Source of the DNA: Bog-473 sp963777485
Lineage (GTDB): Bacteria > Actinomycetota > Acidimicrobiia > Acidimicrobiales > RAAP-2
NCBI GenBank assembly: GCA_963777485.1
Contig: CAVZQP010000004.1
Span: 580,145 to 644,144, forward strand
DNA length: 64,000 nt
Reading direction: 5' to 3'
Part shown: piece by piece, positions 61,496 through 64,000 of the stretch
Position numbering within the stretch: the first letter of the stretch is position 1
Layout of the letters: every line of letters starts with the position of its first letter
Position numbers and translations under genes: made by a program
The notes under the pieces: generated by a model
The model's input: the letters and a program-made list of their open reading frames with translations, nothing else
What the model was told of the DNA's origin: nothing
Databases searched by the model: none

Positions 61496-63029
61496 ATGGT
61501 TTCCGACGACCAGCGTCCGGCCAAACCTGATCGCGGCCTCACGGAACGTGTCGCGGATGCGGACCGAGATCGCACCGTCACCCAGTTGCGGGAGCACGTC
61601 GTCGAGGGGCGGTTGACGCTCGACGAGTTCTCCGAGCGCATGGGCGCGGCCCTCGAGGCCAAGACTCGCGGCGAGCTCGACGCCGTCATGGCTGACCTGC
61701 CGACAACAAACAGTGTCCCGACCGCCTCGCCGACCACCGCGACGCCTCGCAAGACCAGCCGCTGGCACATAGCCGTCATGAGCGGTCATTCGACACGCGG
61801 TCGGTGGCGCATCGGCGGCAAGACCAAGGCAGTCGCCGTCATGGGTGGCTGCGACATGGACCTGCGCAGAGCGGAGATCGAAGGCCCCGAGGTCGAGATC
61901 ACCGCTTTTGCATTTTGGGGAGGCATCGACATCATCGTGCCCGAGGGTTTCGACGTGGAGCTTCGTGGCTTCTCCTTCATGGGCGGCCGGAGCCTCCGCC
62001 TCCGCGACGTGCCCATCGTGCCTGGCTCGCCAAGGATCATCGTCCGGGGCTTCGCCGTCATGGGCGGCATCGAGGTCAAAAGCCGCCCCAATCGATCGGG
62101 GAAGCAGCTCGGACGTTCGAGGTCGAGCACGGTTCAAGACGCCCTCGACGCAGCAGCCGCGTATACGCAGGAAGCCCTCAATGCTGCGGCCGACGCGACT
62201 CCCGACGGTCCGGTCGACCTTGCTGCGCTCGGGCGCCAGATCCGCCGCGAGTTGCATGCGCAGCGTCACGCGTACAAGCAGGCGGATCGTCGACAGCGCC
62301 GGGGCGACCCCGCCGCTGCCGCGGAACCTCCGGCGCCGCCAGCCCCTCCTGCTCCACCCACCTCGACCTCGACCTCGATCTCGACTTCAACCTCGACTCC
62401 TTCACCCTCGACCTCGACTCCTTCACCCTCGACCTCGACTCCTTCACCCTCTTCCCCTCCACCCCCTTCGTCGGAGCCTGCGACGTTCGAGGCGTCGAGC
62501 GACGGAGGGGCACTGCCGAACGTCGGGACTGTGACGATCCTGTTCTGCGACATGGTCGACTACGCAGGGATGACCGAGCGCTTGGGTGACCGGGCTTCGC
62601 ATCGCATCCTCCAAGAGCACCACCGCATCGTGCGCGACGCGGTGGTGCGCAACGGGGGCCGAGAGATCAAGGTCCAGGGTGACGGATTCATGGTCGCGTT
62701 CGGCGGCGTGGCGCCAGCAATGCGATGCGCCATCGACACCCAGCGCGCCTGCCGCGACCACGTCTCCGACGAAGGGGAGAAGATCGCTGTCCATATCGGC
62801 ATCCACACGGGCGACGCGGTCGTCGAGGACGACGACTATCTCGGGCACACGGTCATCGTCGCCAGCCGTCTGGCCGACTGCCGCATCTCCAGGCGAGATC
62901 CTGGTCTCTTCGCTCTCGGAACAACTCGTCCAGGGCTCCGGCGAGTTCAGCTTCGACGGCCACCGCGAAACCCGGTTGAAGGGGATGGCGCGAGCGCAGC
63001 TTTCGGCGACGCTGAACTGGGCTGATTGA
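61496..63029 (+). CDS. DUF1707 / LiaF-like protein with a class III nucleotide cyclase domain, apparent +1 frameshift near the 3' end
   Basis: A multi-domain protein. Residues about 20-70 are a DUF1707 domain (REHVVEGRLTLDEFSERMGAALEA). Residues 85-200 are a cell-wall-active-antibiotic-response (LiaF-type) beta domain (VAVMGGCDMDLRRAEI, GFSFMGGRSL, GFAVMGGIEV). A Pro/Ser/Thr repeat linker follows. Residues about 340-465 are a class III cyclase homology domain: ILFCDMVDYAGMTERLGD with a metal Asp, GGREIKVQGDGFMVAF with Lys and the second Asp, and VHIGIHTGD. After VIVASRLAD the expected continuation (ASPGEILVSSLSEQL to LNWAD) is read only after dropping one base at 62870-62885. The stop is then at 63027-63029. 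No membrane segment is seen. It may couple envelope stress sensing to cAMP. Confidence 0.75.
62364..62450 (+). repeat. Ser/Thr/Pro-coding 21-nt tandem repeat in the cyclase linker
   Basis: A 21-nt unit beginning CCTCGACTCCTTCACC recurs at 62391, 62412 and 62433, nearly three exact copies, preceded by shorter CTCGAC repeats. It encodes a STSTPSP-type hinge between the envelope-like domain and the cyclase domain. Such repeats can change copy number by slippage. Confidence 0.8.
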
Positions 63030-63033
63030 AGGA

Positions 63034-64000
63034 GTGAGTGACCTCGAACTCTGGCGTCAGGCAGGCCTCTACGACCCCGATGACCCCAACGCGGACGAAC
63101 GCCTCGCCCTCCTTCGATACCTGAGCGACCGAGGGGCCTCGATCGACCAGATGGTCGACGCCCACGCGCAAGGAAACCTCCCAGCTGTCGCCAGCGACCT
63201 CGTGGTCCCTAAGAACGAGATGATCCGGGCGTCCGAGGTGGCTGCCCAAAGCGGTGTCGCCCTCGACCGAGTGTTGCGCGTGCTTCTGGCCGCAGGCATC
63301 CCGGCCGAGCCCGACACCGAGGTTCCCGCTAGGACCATCGACCTCATGGCGGCGTTCGAACAGGGATCGGCGCTGATGGGCGACGACGCCATCCTGGCGT
63401 TCACACGGCTTCTCGGAGCAGCAGCCATTCAGATCGCCGAGGCTGCGGTTGCGCTGTTCTATTCGGAGCTTGGTCCCGGGACCGAACGCGAAGGGCGAGA
63501 CGAGCTCACCCGTGCGCAGCTCGCAGAGACAGCGACGATGGCGTTCACGGCGGTACCCGACGTCCTTTCACAGATGGTCTTTGACCAGTTCGAGCGGGCG
63601 CTACGGAGAGCCGTCGCCGTGCGTGGCTGGGGACAGGAAAGCGGAACGAGTCCTTCTGGAGCAGTCGACGCACTGACCGCCGGAGTCAACGCGGAGCATG
63701 TTGCGCTTGGATTTGTCGATCTCGTCGGCTCGACGGCGTGGGCCCAAGGATTGAGCTTGCGGGACCAAAGCCTTGCGCTTGCCCGCTTCGAGTCGGCCGC
63801 CTGGTCGTCAGCCGTGCTCTGCGGAGGCCGCGTTGTCAAGATGATCGGCGACGAGGTCTTCTTTGCCGCGCCCACGTCCGACGTCGCCTGCCGGATCGGG
63901 ATCGATACGATCCGTGCGGCCGCCGAGGACGAGGTCCTACCGCCGGCCCGCGGCGTGGTCGGCCTCGGATATGCCACTCCCCGAGAAGGTGACTACTTCG
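63034..64000 (+). CDS. Adenylate cyclase with N-terminal regulatory domain (3'-partial)
   Basis: A second class III cyclase, cut by the window end after 322 codons. The N-terminal 170 residues match the adenylate cyclase regulatory domain of Mycobacterium-type cyclases (YDPDDPNADERLALLRYLSDRGASIDQMVDAH). The catalytic domain begins near residue 225: GFVDLVGSTAWAQGL with the metal Asp, GGRVVKMIGDEVFFAAP with the Lys and second Asp, then GVVGLGYATPREGDYF. The start is the GTG at 63034, 4 nt after the preceding gene's stop, so the pair is co-transcribed. The acid-regulated type is a possibility; the sequence does not prove it. Confidence 0.85.
   Translation, partial: MSDLELWRQAGLYDPDDPNADERLALLRYLSDRGASIDQMVDAHAQGNLPAVASDLVVPKNEMIRASEVAAQSGVALDRVLRVLLAAGIPAEPDTEVPARTIDLMAAFEQGSALMGDDAILAFTRLLGAAAIQIAEAAVALFYSELGPGTEREGRDELTRAQLAETATMAFTAVPDVLSQMVFDQFERALRRAVAVRGWGQESGTSPSGAVDALTAGVNAEHVALGFVDLVGSTAWAQGLSLRDQSLALARFESAAWSSAVLCGGRVVKMIGDEVFFAAPTSDVACRIGIDTIRAAAEDEVLPPARGVVGLGYATPREGDYF

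Noticed and set aside
62364..62450. Regular repeats as a CRISPR array
   Set aside because: Units are contiguous, have no spacers, and lie in frame inside a protein linker.
40598..62885. Programmed +1 ribosomal frameshifting in the four interrupted genes
   Set aside because: No shared slippery heptamer or stop at the shift sites, and the families are not known to use recoding.
1..64000. Prophage, integrative element or defence island
   Set aside because: No integrase, transposase, att-like repeats, tRNA or phage structural genes were recognised; gene content is metabolic and stress-related.

Overview
The window is about 64 kb of dense, high-GC (about 70% by eye) bacterial chromosome. It uses many GTG and TTG starts, 1-4 nt gene overlaps and clear GGAG-type ribosome sites. 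An ImuA-ImuB-DnaE2 mutasome under a CGAAC-N4-GTTCG box, an ECF42 sigma factor with its YCII partner, many CoA-transferase/VOC/SnoaL/DapB-like genes and a DUF1707 protein all point to Actinomycetota. An Acidimicrobiia-like or related uncultivated lineage is a guess. No tRNA, rRNA, insertion sequence, prophage or CRISPR array was seen.

Layout. 1-5.3 kb: a branched-chain amino acid type ABC importer (LivF, a fused LivH-LivM permease, LivG, a membrane-anchored binding protein). 5.3-9 kb: exported phosphoesterase, CadD-like transporter, TauD-like dioxygenase, secreted-esterase-like hydrolase. 9-15 kb: an LCP-like envelope protein with an overlapping small protein and a NagB-like deaminase on the minus strand, facing a threonine-dehydratase/hydrolase/GHMP-kinase operon, then GNAT and pirin genes. 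15-24.5 kb: catabolic-looking enzymes (Gfo/Idh oxidoreductase, type III CoA transferase, questin-oxidase-like protein, aldo/keto reductase, DapB-like reductase, amidohydrolase, monooxygenase, methyltransferase, DinB). 24.5-27.5 kb: two exported hydrolases. 27.5-33.5 kb: an SOS locus (SRAP peptidase diverging from imuA-imuB-dnaE2). 33.6-41 kb: VOC proteins, phytanoyl-CoA-type dioxygenase, a TetR/DUF4242 divergent pair, an ECF42/YCII pair with a matching promoter, EthD, a second DapB-like reductase and a frameshifted SDR. 41-52 kb: NDH-2, GH15 trehalase/glucoamylase-like enzyme, SDR, and a complete cydDCAB cytochrome bd operon. 52-61 kb: phosphoribosyltransferase and NCS1 permease, then an Lrp-regulated amine catabolic locus (class III aminotransferase, FAD oxidoreductase, aldehyde dehydrogenase, alanine dehydrogenase). 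61-64 kb: two tandem class III nucleotide cyclases, the second cut by the window end.

How parts work together. NDH-2 and cytochrome bd can form a short non-proton-pumping respiratory chain with high oxygen affinity. In the amine locus, a pyruvate-dependent aminotransferase would make an aldehyde and alanine, the aldehyde dehydrogenase would oxidise the aldehyde, and alanine dehydrogenase would return alanine to pyruvate. The Lrp-type regulator sits in the middle, flanked by four or more copies of the half-site GCAGAATT. The SOS locus joins mutagenic translesion synthesis with an abasic-site crosslinking protein.

Caution on the assembly. Four genes between 40.6 and 62.9 kb (SDR, cydC, the FAD oxidoreductase 3' end, the first cyclase) each need a single-base deletion to restore their reading frame. 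All four are +1 insertions, so a systematic sequencing or assembly error is more likely than four independent mutations.
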